Of a DNA stretch of 40,158 nt, positions 17,233 to 26,442 are shown in pieces; positions within the stretch are counted from its first letter, which is position 1; every line of letters begins with the position of its first letter. Below the pieces are notes generated by a model. The model worked only from the letters and a program-made list of their open reading frames with translations. It ran no database searches and was not told the DNA's origin. The position numbers and the translations under genes are program-made. Source of the DNA: Gammaproteobacteria bacterium (GTDB lineage: Bacteria > Pseudomonadota > Gammaproteobacteria > Steroidobacterales > Woeseiaceae); contig JAOUHU010000024.1 of assembly GCA_029884455.1 (NCBI GenBank), positions 1-40,158 of the forward strand. The letters run 5' to 3'.

Positions 17233-18480
17233 TTATCCCAGCGGCGGCGCCAGCACGACCGCCGGCAGTTTTTCGTGATCGCAGGCGTGCTGCGAGTCAC
17301 CGACCACGATGTTGCTGCTGCCATTTGCGAGGTCCGCGTTCAGCACCTCGGCGGCACCGTTTCGCACACAAATGCCAAACTCGGGTTTCAGTTTGCCGCT
17401 GGCGTCGAGCTTGTCCGGATTCACATAGCCATCCCAGAGCACGTCCGGGAAACGGCCGCGCAGGCCGAACATCGCGACCTTCAGGGCTTTCAGATCCAGG
17501 CCATCGGGCGAGGACCCACCGCCCGAAAACCGGTTGTCGTAGATGTAAATCGTTTCGGGGTAAGGGTCGTAGGCAGCCGCCAGCTCGCGCGTGCCCTGGA
17601 AGCCGGTCGCGTAGTAGCTGCTGACGATGATATTGGCGGTGTCGTTGTCGGCGATGTCATTGTCGAATATTTCCACGCGGTCATTCGAGTTGACGACGAT
17701 GCCCGATCCCGCCGGCACACTCGCGACCGGCGTGCCCTCGGCGCCGAAGTTGTCGGTGTTATTGCCACTGACAATATTCTGGTAAACGCGCGTGCTGTGG
17801 CCCGGCTGCGGCAGGTCCGGCATGTTGAAAACCAGGATGCCGCCCGTGTTGCCGGTCGCCGTGTTGCCGTAAACATCGGCGTTAAAAGTGTTCTCGATCT
17901 CGATGCCGGCGACGTTGTATTCGGCGCGATTGTTTCGCACCACGACATTGCGCGATTGCCCGACGTACAGGCCTGCGTCCGAAGCACCAATCGCCACCGA
18001 CTCTTCGAGCAACAGGTTCTCCACCTGTACCGGGTAGATGCCATAGGCACCGTTATTTTCGTGCGGACCATTGGTCCATTCGGTGCGCACCCGCCGGATA
18101 ATGATATTGCGGCCCCCATTGACCTTGAGCCCGTCGCCGGGCGTGTCCTCGATGGCGAGGTCCTCGATGGTGAAATCACTCGCATTGACGAGCAGCCCTT
18201 CGGCACCCTGCAGCTGGCCTTTGAACGACAATATCGACTGGTCCATGCCGGCACCGCGCAGCGTCACGCCCGAGACATTCAGCGACAGCCCGCGATTGAT
18301 CGGGTGCACCCCGGGCGGGATCGTAATCACATCCCCGGGCTTTGCCTGGATGAGTTGAGTTTGCAACTGCTTCTGGAAATCACTCGCCGTGCCCACCGCA
18401 TCGTTTGCCGGCTGCTTCGAGCAGGCCGAGCAAAGCAGCACGACCAGACCCAGGATAAACGTGGTGCGCGTATGACTCAC
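17233..18480 (-). CDS. Parallel beta-helix repeat lipoprotein, partner of the diheme cytochrome
   Basis: From the GTG at 18480 the protein has 415 residues, with a lipoprotein signal (FILGLVVLLCSAC) and then right-handed beta-helix turns. The repeated pattern is N-(I/V)-x-(I/V)-x-x-N, as in RNVVVRNNRAEYNVAGIEI, DVYGNTATGNTGGILV and VEIFDNDIADNDTANIIV. Such folds usually bind or cleave polysaccharides, but no known catalytic signature stands out. I prefer the GTG at 18480 because an upstream ATG (18534) lies inside a good promoter. The family is known to pair with the diheme cytochrome family encoded two bases downstream. The pair's function is, to my knowledge, undetermined. Confidence 0.88.
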   Translation of the reverse strand: MSHTRTTFILGLVVLLCSACSKQPANDAVGTASDFQKQLQTQLIQAKPGDVITIPPGVHPINRGLSLNVSGVTLRGAGMDQSILSFKGQLQGAEGLLVNASDFTIEDLAIEDTPGDGLKVNGGRNIIIRRVRTEWTNGPHENNGAYGIYPVQVENLLLEESVAIGASDAGLYVGQSRNVVVRNNRAEYNVAGIEIENTFNADVYGNTATGNTGGILVFNMPDLPQPGHSTRVYQNIVSGNNTDNFGAEGTPVASVPAGSGIVVNSNDRVEIFDNDIADNDTANIIVSSYYATGFQGTRELAAAYDPYPETIYIYDNRFSGGGSSPDGLDLKALKVAMFGLRGRFPDVLWDGYVNPDKLDASGKLKPEFGICVRNGAAEVLNADLANGSSNIVVGDSQHACDHEKLPAVVLAPPLG

Positions 18481-18510
18481 GTGGCGGATTCTCTTCCCCT
18501 TGATTGTGAA

Positions 18511-18539
18511 ACTATAGTCACGCACATTAAGCATCGCAA
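18511..18539 (-). promoter_or_regulatory. Sigma-70-type promoter for the beta-helix/diheme cytochrome genes
   Basis: Read on the minus strand, TTGCGA (18534-18539) and TATAGT (18511-18516) are exactly 17 bases apart, matching the -35 box at four and the -10 box at five positions. Transcription would begin near 18504 and yield a leader of about 24 bases before the GTG at 18480. That leader contains a GGGGAAGAG purine tract. The promoter covers an in-frame ATG at 18534 and so argues against that start. Confidence 0.6.
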
Positions 18540-18561
18540 TGCAGTTTCTTCGAGGTGAGTA

Positions 18562-19260
18562 ATGCTTGACATCATCCGTTCGGCAAGCCGCGGCGCCGCC
18601 GAGCATGGCTGGCTCAGCAGCCGGCATACATTTTCATTCGCCGATTACTACAACCCGGCGCGCATGGGATTCGCCTCATTGCGCGTCATTAACGAGGACT
18701 GGATTCAGGCCGGCAAAGGCTTCGGTACGCATCCGCATCGGGACATGGAGATCATCACCTACATGCTGGAAGGCGAACTCGCACACCAGGACAGCATGGG
18801 CAATGGTTCGGTGATACGACCCGGGGAATTGCAGCGCATGACCGCCGGCACCGGTGTATTGCACAGCGAGATCAATCCCTCGCCCGACACGGCCGCACAC
18901 CTGCTGCAGATATGGATACTGCCCGAGCGGCAACGCTTGCAGCCGGGCTATGAGCAAAAGTATTTTTCACCGGAGGCGAGGGCCAATCGCTGGTGCCTGA
19001 TCGGCTCACGCGATGGCCGCGATGGCTCGCTGACGATTCACCAGGACGTCAGCCTGTATGCGTCGATACTGGATGCGGGACGTGAGCTGAGTTTCGAGCT
19101 CGACACCACGCGCAATGGCTTCCTGCAGCTGGCGCGCGGCAGCGTCGATATCGGCGATGACTCGCTGACCGCTGGCGATGCGGTCGCAATGCAGCAGCAC
19201 AAGAGTTTCACGCTGCGCGCAAACGAAGCTGCGGAGCTGCTGTTTTTCGATCTCGCCTAG
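18562..19260 (+). CDS. Pirin family protein (quercetinase-like bicupin)
   Basis: The protein has 232 residues and two cupin domains. The metal ligands of the N-terminal cupin are all present: His57 and His59 (THPHRDME), His101 and Glu103 (VLHSEIN), almost the same numbering as human pirin. Bacterial YhaK/YhhW-type pirins can show quercetin 2,3-dioxygenase activity, while others regulate metabolic enzymes; which applies here is unknown. AGGTGA lies just before the ATG. It is divergent from the beta-helix lipoprotein gene and convergent with a small membrane protein gene, sharing the stop palindrome CTAG with it. Confidence 0.92.
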   Translation: MLDIIRSASRGAAEHGWLSSRHTFSFADYYNPARMGFASLRVINEDWIQAGKGFGTHPHRDMEIITYMLEGELAHQDSMGNGSVIRPGELQRMTAGTGVLHSEINPSPDTAAHLLQIWILPERQRLQPGYEQKYFSPEARANRWCLIGSRDGRDGSLTIHQDVSLYASILDAGRELSFELDTTRNGFLQLARGSVDIGDDSLTAGDAVAMQQHKSFTLRANEAAELLFFDLA

Positions 19261-19640
19261 GCGCGCGGCAGTGGCGGCCGGAACATCACCAGGCCAAACC
19301 AGATCGCGAAAATCGAGAAAACCGCGGCGCTGATCATCAGCGGCACGGCACGAAACGCCATCGCCGCCTTGATCAGGGTGACCGCGACCATGGTGAAGTG
19401 CAGGAAATTACCGGCTGCGACCGGGCGCGCGTAGATGCCGCCGATCAGGATGCCGCGCGCCATCCAGTTGAGCATGGCGAAGCCGAGATACACAGCACCC
19501 GCCATTTGCACGAACAGGACCGTGGCATTGTCCGGCACGGTGCCGTGCAGGCCCAGCACCTCCTGCGGCATGAACGAGGCGGCAAGACCAATGACCGCCA
19601 TCAGGGCGGCGCTCGAGATCATCAGAATGGTTGTGTGCAT
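19257..19640 (-). CDS. Small four-helix membrane protein of unknown function
   Basis: This 127-residue protein is almost entirely hydrophobic, with four predicted transmembrane helices at about residues 5-24, 42-62, 73-94 and 98-120. I do not recognise a named family or a catalytic motif. AGGAG is placed eight bases before the ATG, so it is well supported as a gene. It follows the MFS transporter gene on the same strand after 45 bases and may be its last operon partner. Its TAG stop overlaps that of pirin. Confidence 0.75.
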   Translation of the reverse strand: MHTTILMISSAALMAVIGLAASFMPQEVLGLHGTVPDNATVLFVQMAGAVYLGFAMLNWMARGILIGGIYARPVAAGNFLHFTMVAVTLIKAAMAFRAVPLMISAAVFSIFAIWFGLVMFRPPLPRA

Positions 19641-19685
19641 TATTTCGGCTCCTGCAATAGATGCGCCGATAATACCGCGGCACTA

Positions 19686-20930
19686 TCAGTTTTTTCGCTG
19701 CAGGTACAAGAGCCAGAAAACAATAAGAACGCCAGCGAGCGCGATGCTCGCCAGCAGCGCAAACAGGTTCAGGTGACCCGCTGTCCCCGGGTTAGCATCC
19801 AGAATTCGGCCGGCGACCGGGCCGAAGAAAATATCCGGCGTGAAACCGATAAAAGAGACCATGCCGACTGCGGTACCGGTAATTGGCTGCGGTGTGCGCG
19901 TTTCCTCGAGCAGCGCAAAGTAAATTCCACGCAGCGCGAATACCGCGAACAGGCTGACAAACAGGTTCGCGATGATGAACGTCGCACGCACCGTATCCGG
20001 AGTGGCAAAGGAAAGTATGGCAAACACGGCCAGCGATAACGCGAAGCTGCCAGCAATAGATCGTGCGATGCCAAGACGGTCTGCGATAAATCCCGCGGCC
20101 AGCGCCGCCACCGGGCGCACGTAGGCGCCATACGCGGAAAGTCGCGCCGCGCTCACTTCGTCCATGCCAAGAACCTGCTGCGCGTACAGCGCGTAATTGT
20201 CGATGCTTTTATAAAGGCAATACGCACTGACAATGATCGCCGCCTGCGCCCAGATCTGCGGACGGGTTACAACTTTCGCGATGCCGAGGAATGGGCTTTG
20301 TTTGCTCAGCGAGCCCGGATCACTGTCCGGGATCACCAGCCAGGCGAACACGGCAACCGCGAAGGTCACGGATGCGTACAGGTAGATTACGCCACGTAAA
20401 CCCGCTAGCCGTTCGGCGGGCGTGATCAATACCACCTCTGCCGGCAACAGGCGTGCGAGCAGTAACACCGCAGCGCCCGCAACCAGCGCCGCGGCCAGGC
20501 CGCGACCCGCTTCCAGCGTTCCAAACGCTACACCCTGCTCCGACGCACCGCCCCACTCGCGTGTTGCGCGAATCATCGCGCCCCAGGAAAGGAATATCGT
20601 CGTTATGCCAAAGTAGCCGTACAACACAGCCATCTGCATCGCACCAGGAATTGTTGCCATATAGAGGCCGCCCGCTGCCGTCGCCATCAATGCAAGTGTA
20701 ATCAGCCGTCTTGCAGAGAAGTAATCAGCCAGCACCCCGCCCGGAAAATACGACAACATTGCCGTAATGCCGTATACCGCAAATACATCTCCGAGCTGCG
20801 TATTGCTGAAACCGAAAACCTCGAGAAACGTCGGGCGGAAAAAACGCGCAACGTGAAACGGCAGGCCAAATATCATTTCGGCGCCGATCACCAGCGCTGC
20901 GATGAACAATATCCGCCGCAGCGTACTCAT
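19686..20930 (-). CDS. Major facilitator superfamily transporter
   Basis: A 414-residue inner-membrane protein has about 12 hydrophobic helices in two sixes. The MFS loop 2-3 region (GGVLADYFSARRL) carries the expected acidic and basic residues, and the equivalent loop in the second half reads GFIADRLG. The substrate is not evident; the first helices loosely resemble phosphate-ester or organic-acid permeases of the family. The gene begins three bases after the stop of the DUF885-like lipoprotein gene, so the two were probably translated from one message. Uptake of a hydrolysis product is a reasonable inference. Confidence 0.85.
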   Translation of the reverse strand: MSTLRRILFIAALVIGAEMIFGLPFHVARFFRPTFLEVFGFSNTQLGDVFAVYGITAMLSYFPGGVLADYFSARRLITLALMATAAGGLYMATIPGAMQMAVLYGYFGITTIFLSWGAMIRATREWGGASEQGVAFGTLEAGRGLAAALVAGAAVLLLARLLPAEVVLITPAERLAGLRGVIYLYASVTFAVAVFAWLVIPDSDPGSLSKQSPFLGIAKVVTRPQIWAQAAIIVSAYCLYKSIDNYALYAQQVLGMDEVSAARLSAYGAYVRPVAALAAGFIADRLGIARSIAGSFALSLAVFAILSFATPDTVRATFIIANLFVSLFAVFALRGIYFALLEETRTPQPITGTAVGMVSFIGFTPDIFFGPVAGRILDANPGTAGHLNLFALLASIALAGVLIVFWLLYLQRKN

Positions 20931-20933
20931 GGC

Positions 20934-22233
20934 CTAATCGAGATCCGCAAACAGTAACGGCGTCGGCGGATACGACAGCAACGTGGCCAGCGCCGCCCAG
21001 TCACCTTCCGCATCAGCGTCCGGGTTGGCGCGGCGGACATAGGCTTCAACAAGGTCCTCGCCCAGCACGTAATTGATCATGTAGGCGCGATAACGCGCGG
21101 CGAAACCGAACCACGATTCGATGCTGTCCGGCCCGACCAGCGCATAGCGCGTGATCCAGTCTTCGGTCTGCGCGCGATCCCAGTGGCCGTCGAGATAGTT
21201 CCGCGCGGCCTCGATGCCGGCGTAACGAATCTTGTCGGTCGCGGCACTGAGCCGATCATAGGTTGCGAAATCGACCGCATCGATTCCGGCCAGCGGCAGT
21301 ATCGTGTCCTGCAGGAATGCGTTCCTGCTGTCACCGGGAAACGCAACGCGCTCCGCGAAATCGCCACTACCCTCGAAAATCAGGCCTTGCGGCGAGAACA
21401 GCGGCAGCACCGAGAATTCCACCCAGCCGCGATCCCGCAGAAAATTCCGGTCCAGCAGGCTGCTGAAGGCATGATGTCCCGGGTAGCCTTCGTGGCAACC
21501 CAGCTTGGTGGCACTGGCGAGGTAGGTCGGCCGGCTGGTCTCGACCTGGATCAATCCCTGCGCATCGCCCTGGTACCAGTTGTAAGCACTCCAGGGATTG
21601 CCGCTGACCATTTCGAGCCGGAACGACTCGTCTTCGGGCAGGCGCATATGTTGCAGGGTGCGAGCCCGGCATTCCTCGATAGCAGCGCGGATCACGGCCT
21701 CGACGTTCTGCGGCGGAATACGAAACTGCTGGCGAAATGCGTCGACGCGCGCATGCAAGGGTCCGTCACCCGGTACGATTGCCTCAATTTCCAGCAACGC
21801 CTGGTCGTAGTGTTCGCGTGGGAATGCCGGTGCGACGAAACCGTAAATCAGCCGCGACTCCTCGTCGAAACTATACGTTGCGCCGTCCCGCATGCGCGCG
21901 ACCGCCGCCAGCGACTCGAGGTGCGAGGCGATGAAGTCCTGCCGCAATACGAGCAGGTACTCCTGCCCCGAAACATCAATTGCGCGCACCGCGGCCGCGA
22001 GGGCTGTGGCACCGCTTGCGATCTCAGCGAGGTTTTGCGGATTCACGCGCATCGTCCCGCCACTCTTTCGGCCCGAAGTAGGCATCGACGTAATCCGGAT
22101 CGTGCTGGCCCAGTGCCAGTGCGAGCTTTACATACTGCTCCGCCAGTGGATCGAACTCTGCCGCAACATCCTGTGGCGTGCGTGCCGTGCATGCCACAAG
22201 CCACAGCAATACCAGAATTTTTGTCGCTCGCAT
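20934..22233 (-). pseudogene. DUF885-like lipoprotein peptidase interrupted by a one-base frameshift
   Basis: Two adjacent frames form one protein. The first runs from the ATG at 22233, with a lipoprotein signal ending LVAC and a GGGGA ribosome-binding sequence, through DPDYVDAYFGPKEWRDDA to a stop at 22024-22026. The second resumes at NLAEIASGATALAAAVRAI and carries HEGYPGHH and an EGSGDFAERVAFP segment, the DUF885-like zinc motif and downstream Glu. A TTTT run at 22033-22036 (AAAA in the sense direction) lies where the frames cross. Removing one base there joins them as RESA-NLAEIAS. This may be a sequencing or assembly error, a recent pseudogene or, less likely, programmed slippage. The long ORF alone would start at 22085 without a signal peptide. 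The reconstructed length is about 430 residues. Confidence 0.8.
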
Positions 22234-22293
22234 GTGATTTTCCCCGCCTTGGTGCAATATTGGACGTCTCTGAAGTATACGTGAGCAAGATCA

Positions 22294-23697
22294 ATGAGGA
22301 TTCGCACAATAGTCGTCCTGGTTCTGTTTTTCGCGGGCGCAGGCCGTGCTGCCACCGATGCGCCGCAAACCATGCGCCTCGATTACTTCCATAGCGGCAA
22401 CGACCAGACGGAGATGTTCAGCCTCGACGAAGTGGTGATCGAGGCACTGCCCTGGACCGGCAATATGCAACAACCGCTGGATACGACGCTGCGCGGCAAA
22501 TACCTGTTTGAAATCGTCGACGAGGTAACGGGTAATATTTCCTGGTCGCGCAGTTTCAGCAGCATTTACGGCGAATGGGAAACTACCGCCGAGGCGCGCG
22601 AGATCAATCGCACGTTTCATGAATCGCTGCGCTTCCCGCGGCCTGCCGCCACATTTCAGGTGGTCATAAAGAAACGCGACGCCACGAACCGGTTTGCAGA
22701 GGCCTGGCGCATATCCGTCGACCCGGACGACTACATGCACCATCGCGAAAAAGCGATGTATGCCGGGCAGGTGGTCGCCATCGTCAACAACGGCGATCCG
22801 GCGCAAAAGGTTGACCTGCTGCTGCTCGGTGACGGCTATACGGCTGCCGAGCACGACGCGTTCATCGCCAAGGCGCGTGAGATGGCCGATATCCTGTTTG
22901 CCACATCGCCGTTCGGGGAACGCAAGTCCGACTTCAATGTTTGGGCGCTGGCACCACACGCCGCCGAATCCGGCGTATCCCGGCCGTCGACGAATACCTG
23001 GCGGGATTCGCCGATTGGTGCCCGTTACGACTCGTTTCGTTCGGAGCGCTATGTGCTTACGTCTGACAACAAGGCCTGGCGGCGTATCGCATCGTCGGCG
23101 CCTTATGACTTCGTCGAGATCCTGACCAATACCGACACCTACGGTGGCGGCGGCATATACGGCCTGTTCAGCACCGCGGCCGCGAACAGCGAATGGGCGC
23201 CGTACCTGTTCGTGCATGAATTCGGGCACCATTTCGCCGGCCTCGCCGATGAGTACTACACGAGCTCGGTTGCCTACGAGGGCCCGGCAGAAATCATCGA
23301 GCCCTATGAGCCCAACGTGACCGCATTGCTCGACCCTGAGAATCTCAAGTGGCGGCACCTGGTTGGCGCAGGCACGCCGTTGCCGACGCCGTGGCCGAAA
23401 CAGGCGTTCGAGGAACATTCGCTGGCGGTGCAAGAAACCCGCGCGCAAATGCGCGCCGATAACGTCCCCGAATCCGAGATGAACGAGCTGTTTCGCTTCA
23501 CCAAGGAATACTCGGCGAAGCTGTTTGCCAGCAGCGAGTACCAGGGTGTCGTCGGTGCGTTTGAGGGCGCCTACCATGAGGCCCAAGGCTACTTTCGCCC
23601 GGAGCAGAATTGCCTGATGTTCACCCGCACCGACTACTTCTGCGCGGTCTGTGCCGCCGCCATAGAAAAGGTGATTGACGAGTACACGAAGCCCTGA
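22294..23697 (+). CDS. Secreted M64 family metallopeptidase (IgA peptidase-like)
   Basis: The protein has 467 residues with a signal peptide (TIVVLVLFFAGAGRA, cleavage near residue 19). An N-terminal beta-rich domain (~25-150) precedes the M64 catalytic domain, which opens with VDLLLLGDGYTAAE and carries HEFGHHFAGLADEYY starting at residue 308. This gives HExxHxxxxxxD zinc ligands as in M64 peptidases. Four cysteines near the C-terminus (CLMF, YFCAVC) may form disulfides. M64 is named after a clostridial IgA protease, but environmental homologues are probably general secreted proteases. The gene is divergent from the DUF885-like lipoprotein, only 60 bases away, so regulation may be shared. 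Its TGA abuts that of the convergent ABC permease gene. Confidence 0.9.
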   Translation: MRIRTIVVLVLFFAGAGRAATDAPQTMRLDYFHSGNDQTEMFSLDEVVIEALPWTGNMQQPLDTTLRGKYLFEIVDEVTGNISWSRSFSSIYGEWETTAEAREINRTFHESLRFPRPAATFQVVIKKRDATNRFAEAWRISVDPDDYMHHREKAMYAGQVVAIVNNGDPAQKVDLLLLGDGYTAAEHDAFIAKAREMADILFATSPFGERKSDFNVWALAPHAAESGVSRPSTNTWRDSPIGARYDSFRSERYVLTSDNKAWRRIASSAPYDFVEILTNTDTYGGGGIYGLFSTAAANSEWAPYLFVHEFGHHFAGLADEYYTSSVAYEGPAEIIEPYEPNVTALLDPENLKWRHLVGAGTPLPTPWPKQAFEEHSLAVQETRAQMRADNVPESEMNELFRFTKEYSAKLFASSEYQGVVGAFEGAYHEAQGYFRPEQNCLMFTRTDYFCAVCAAAIEKVIDEYTKP

Positions 23698-24459
23698 TCA
23701 GCAGCGAATCTTGTAACCGGTCTTGAAAATCCAGTACACGACGAACAGGCACACAAGCAGGAAGGCCATCACCATGGCAAAACTCACGGCAACCGCCACA
23801 TCCGAGTTTTCGAAAAAGGCCCAGCGAAAGCCGCTCACCAGGTAGACGACCGGGTTGAACAGGCTGATCGTCTGCCAGACCGGCGGCAACATGCTGATCG
23901 AATAGAACGTCCCGCCAAGAAACGTCAATGGCATGATCACCAGCACCGGTACGATGGTGAGTTTTTCCCAGCCATCTGCCCACACGCCAAGAATGAAACC
24001 GAACAGGCTGAACGACACCGAGATCAGCACCAGGAACAGCAGCATGACCAGTGGATGCGCGATATGCAGATCCACGAAGAGTCCGGCCGTGGCGAGAATG
24101 ATCATGCCGATCACCACGGATTTGCTGGCGGCCGCGCCGACATAGCCGATCACGACCTCGACGAACGATACCGGCGCCGACAGCAGCTCGAATATCGTGC
24201 CGGTGAACTTTGGGAAATAAATCGCGAAGGACGAATTCGAAATGCTTTCGGTCATGATTGCCAGCATGATCAGGCCCGGCACGATGAACGCACCGTATCC
24301 TACGCCGTCAATTTCGGTAATCCTGGAGCCGATCGCAGAACCGAACACCACGAAGTACAAAGAGGTGGAAAGCACCGGTGCAACAATACTTTGCACCACG
24401 GTGCGCATCATGCGCGCCATCTCGGTACGGTAGATCGCTCTTATTGCGTGAAAATTCAT
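23698..24459 (-). CDS. ABC-2 type transporter permease
   Basis: The 253-residue membrane protein has six hydrophobic helices and the ABC-2 signature region near the C-terminal third ([18 protein letters not shown]). It looks like YadH/NodJ-type exporters. It forms the membrane channel for the ATPase encoded immediately upstream, with which it shares an ATGA overlap. The substrate is unknown; homologues export lipids, polysaccharide precursors or drugs. Confidence 0.9.
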   Translation of the reverse strand: MNFHAIRAIYRTEMARMMRTVVQSIVAPVLSTSLYFVVFGSAIGSRITEIDGVGYGAFIVPGLIMLAIMTESISNSSFAIYFPKFTGTIFELLSAPVSFVEVVIGYVGAAASKSVVIGMIILATAGLFVDLHIAHPLVMLLFLVLISVSFSLFGFILGVWADGWEKLTIVPVLVIMPLTFLGGTFYSISMLPPVWQTISLFNPVVYLVSGFRWAFFENSDVAVAVSFAMVMAFLLVCLFVVYWIFKTGYKIRC

Positions 24460-25379
24460 ATCTTTTTATTCACCAGGCCGACAAAGATTTCCTCCAGCGA
24501 ACTTTGCGAGGTATGCAAATCGTTGAACTTGATGCCCGCCGCATGCAAATCGCTCAGCAGTGCCGTAATCCCGGTGCGGTCCCGTTGGGTGTCATAGTGA
24601 TACGTCAGTTCCAGGCCATCGCCGCCAAGTTCGAGCTGGTAGTTTTCCAGGCTGGATGGCAGCACCGAAACTGACTCCGACAGGTGCAGCACGAGTTGCT
24701 TCTTGCCCAGCTCCTTCATGAGCCGGGTTTTCTCCTGCACGATAATCACCTCGCCGTGATTGATCACACCAATGCGATCCGCGAGCTGCTCGGCCTCTTC
24801 GATATAGTGCGTTGTCAGAATGACGGTGACTCCCGACTCCCGCAGCGCCTGCACCACGTTCCACATGTCCTGGCGAAGTTCGACGTCGACACCGGCCGTT
24901 GGCTCGTCCAGGAACAGGATCTCCGGTTCGTGCGCCAGCGCTTTGCAAATCAACACGCGCCGCTTCATACCACCGGACAACGTCATGATTTTATTATTTT
25001 TCTTGTCCCACAATGACAGCGAACGCAAGACTTTCTCGATGTGTGCCGGGTTATCCGGCTTGCCGAACAGGCCGCGGCTGAAACGGCACACGTCATACGG
25101 CGTTTCGAAGGTTTCGGTCGGCAACTCCTGCGGCACCAGCCCGATGCGCGAGCGTGTCTCACGAAAATTCTCGACGTTGTCGAAGCCGTCAACAGTCACC
25201 GTGCCCGACGATTTTTTCACGATGCCGCAAATAATATTGATCAGGGTCGTCTTGCCGGCGCCATTTGGCCCGAGTAAGCCAAAGATCTCGCCGCGATTGA
25301 TTTGCAGGTCGATATTCCTGAGTGCCTGAAAATCGCCGTAGGTCTTATTCAGGCCCGATACGCTGATGATGGGCTGCAT
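24456..25379 (-). CDS. ABC transporter ATP-binding protein (YadG-like)
   Basis: The protein has 307 residues. Walker [10 protein letters not shown] is at 37-45, the signature is LSGGMKRR, Walker B is [13 protein letters not shown], and the switch histidine is in [14 protein letters not shown]-terminal extension of about 80 residues is typical for ABC-2 partner ATPases. It powers the permease encoded downstream with a four-base overlap. It follows the PLP enzyme gene after 45 bases on the same strand. Confidence 0.93.
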   Translation of the reverse strand: MQPIISVSGLNKTYGDFQALRNIDLQINRGEIFGLLGPNGAGKTTLINIICGIVKKSSGTVTVDGFDNVENFRETRSRIGLVPQELPTETFETPYDVCRFSRGLFGKPDNPAHIEKVLRSLSLWDKKNNKIMTLSGGMKRRVLICKALAHEPEILFLDEPTAGVDVELRQDMWNVVQALRESGVTVILTTHYIEEAEQLADRIGVINHGEVIIVQEKTRLMKELGKKQLVLHLSESVSVLPSSLENYQLELGGDGLELTYHYDTQRDRTGITALLSDLHAAGIKFNDLHTSQSSLEEIFVGLVNKKI

Positions 25380-25424
25380 GCCGCGAAATCATACCTAGAC
25401 CCGTAGCAAGCACAAGCTGCGTCA

Positions 25425-26441
25425 TCAGGTTCGCAGCTGGTCGACATAGGCGAACAATGCGGCCGAACCGCCGGTATGCAGAAAAACGATGTTCGATGCG
25501 TGGTCGAATTCCCCCTTGCGTACCAGGTCGATCAGGCCGGCCAGTGCCTTGCCGCTGTAAACCGGGTCGAGCAGCAGGCCCTCGCTTCGTGCCAGCAGCA
25601 ACACGGCCTCGTTCATAGCCTCGGTCGGCACACCATAGCCACTGCCGACGTAATTGCAGTTCGCAATGATATCCTTGCGCGCCACAATACCCGGCCGGCC
25701 AATGTACTCTGCCGTTGCCATCGCCAGCGCATACACTTTTTCTTCCTGCGCGAGCTGCGGGCTGCTGACCCCAATGCCCAGCAGCGGCGTCGCACTTTGC
25801 AATGCCCTGAGCCCGACAATCAGGCCCGCCTGCGTGCCTGCGCTGCCGGTCGCCGTGACCAGGTGGTCGATCCTGAAACCCGATGCATGCGCCTGCTCCA
25901 GCAATTCGCTGGCGCAACTGACGTAACCGAGCGCGCCGATGACGTTCGACGCACCAACCGGAATCAGGTAAGGCCTGCCGCCCGCAGCCCTGATCTCGGT
26001 GGCAACTTCGTCCATGGCTGCGACCAGATCCGTGTCAGCCGGGTACTCGCGCAGATGCGCGCCGAATATCCGGTCCAGCAATATATTGCCGGAATTCGCA
26101 TACGGCTCGCTGGGTTCGCGGACGCGACGCTCCAGCAATACTTCACACGCAAGACCAAGCTTGCACGCCGCCGCCGCTGTTTGCCGCACATGATTTGACT
26201 GTACAGCACCGACCGTGACGATCGTATCCGCGCCTTCGGCCAACGCGGCGGCCATGGAAAACTCGAGTTTGCGAGTTTTGTTGCCGCCGCTCGCGAGCCC
26301 GGTGCAATCGTCGCGCTTCACCCAGATCTGTGGCCCGCCCAGCAGCTTGCTCAGGTTTGGCAGGTGCTCAAGCGGCGTCGGCAGGTGGGCCAGAGATACG
26401 CGTGGAAATTTTTCGAGCACCCTGTCGCAAAATTTCAACAC
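25425..26441 (-). CDS. PLP-dependent D-cysteine desulfhydrase / ACC deaminase family enzyme
   Basis: The 338-residue enzyme is a fold-type II PLP protein. The cofactor-binding Lys55 lies in SGGNKTRKLEF, a conserved AVQSNH motif is at about 79-84, and a late FLHTGGSAALFAY segment matches D-cysteine desulfhydrases. Expected reactions are breakdown of D-cysteine to pyruvate, ammonia and H2S, or deamination of 1-aminocyclopropane-1-carboxylate. The start region (FPRVSLAHLPTPLEHLP) resembles E. coli DcyD, so the first is more likely. The frame opens with GTG at 26441, one base after the stop of the M1 peptidase gene, suggesting translational coupling. Confidence 0.85.
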   Translation of the reverse strand: MLKFCDRVLEKFPRVSLAHLPTPLEHLPNLSKLLGGPQIWVKRDDCTGLASGGNKTRKLEFSMAAALAEGADTIVTVGAVQSNHVRQTAAAACKLGLACEVLLERRVREPSEPYANSGNILLDRIFGAHLREYPADTDLVAAMDEVATEIRAAGGRPYLIPVGASNVIGALGYVSCASELLEQAHASGFRIDHLVTATGSAGTQAGLIVGLRALQSATPLLGIGVSSPQLAQEEKVYALAMATAEYIGRPGIVARKDIIANCNYVGSGYGVPTEAMNEAVLLLARSEGLLLDPVYSGKALAGLIDLVRKGEFDHASNIVFLHTGGSAALFAYVDQLRT

Positions 26442-26442
26442 G

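Noticed and set aside
17275..18558. Open frame of 427 codons opposite the beta-helix gene
   Set aside because: The minus strand shows regular beta-helix repeats and a lipobox; the opposite frame has low-information Val/Ala/Arg composition.
22291..23586. Long open frame (431 codons) antisense to the M64 peptidase
   Set aside because: The M64 frame on the plus strand has a signal peptide and catalytic motif; the antisense product is Arg/Gly/Val-rich without recognisable features, as expected from GC-rich codon bias.
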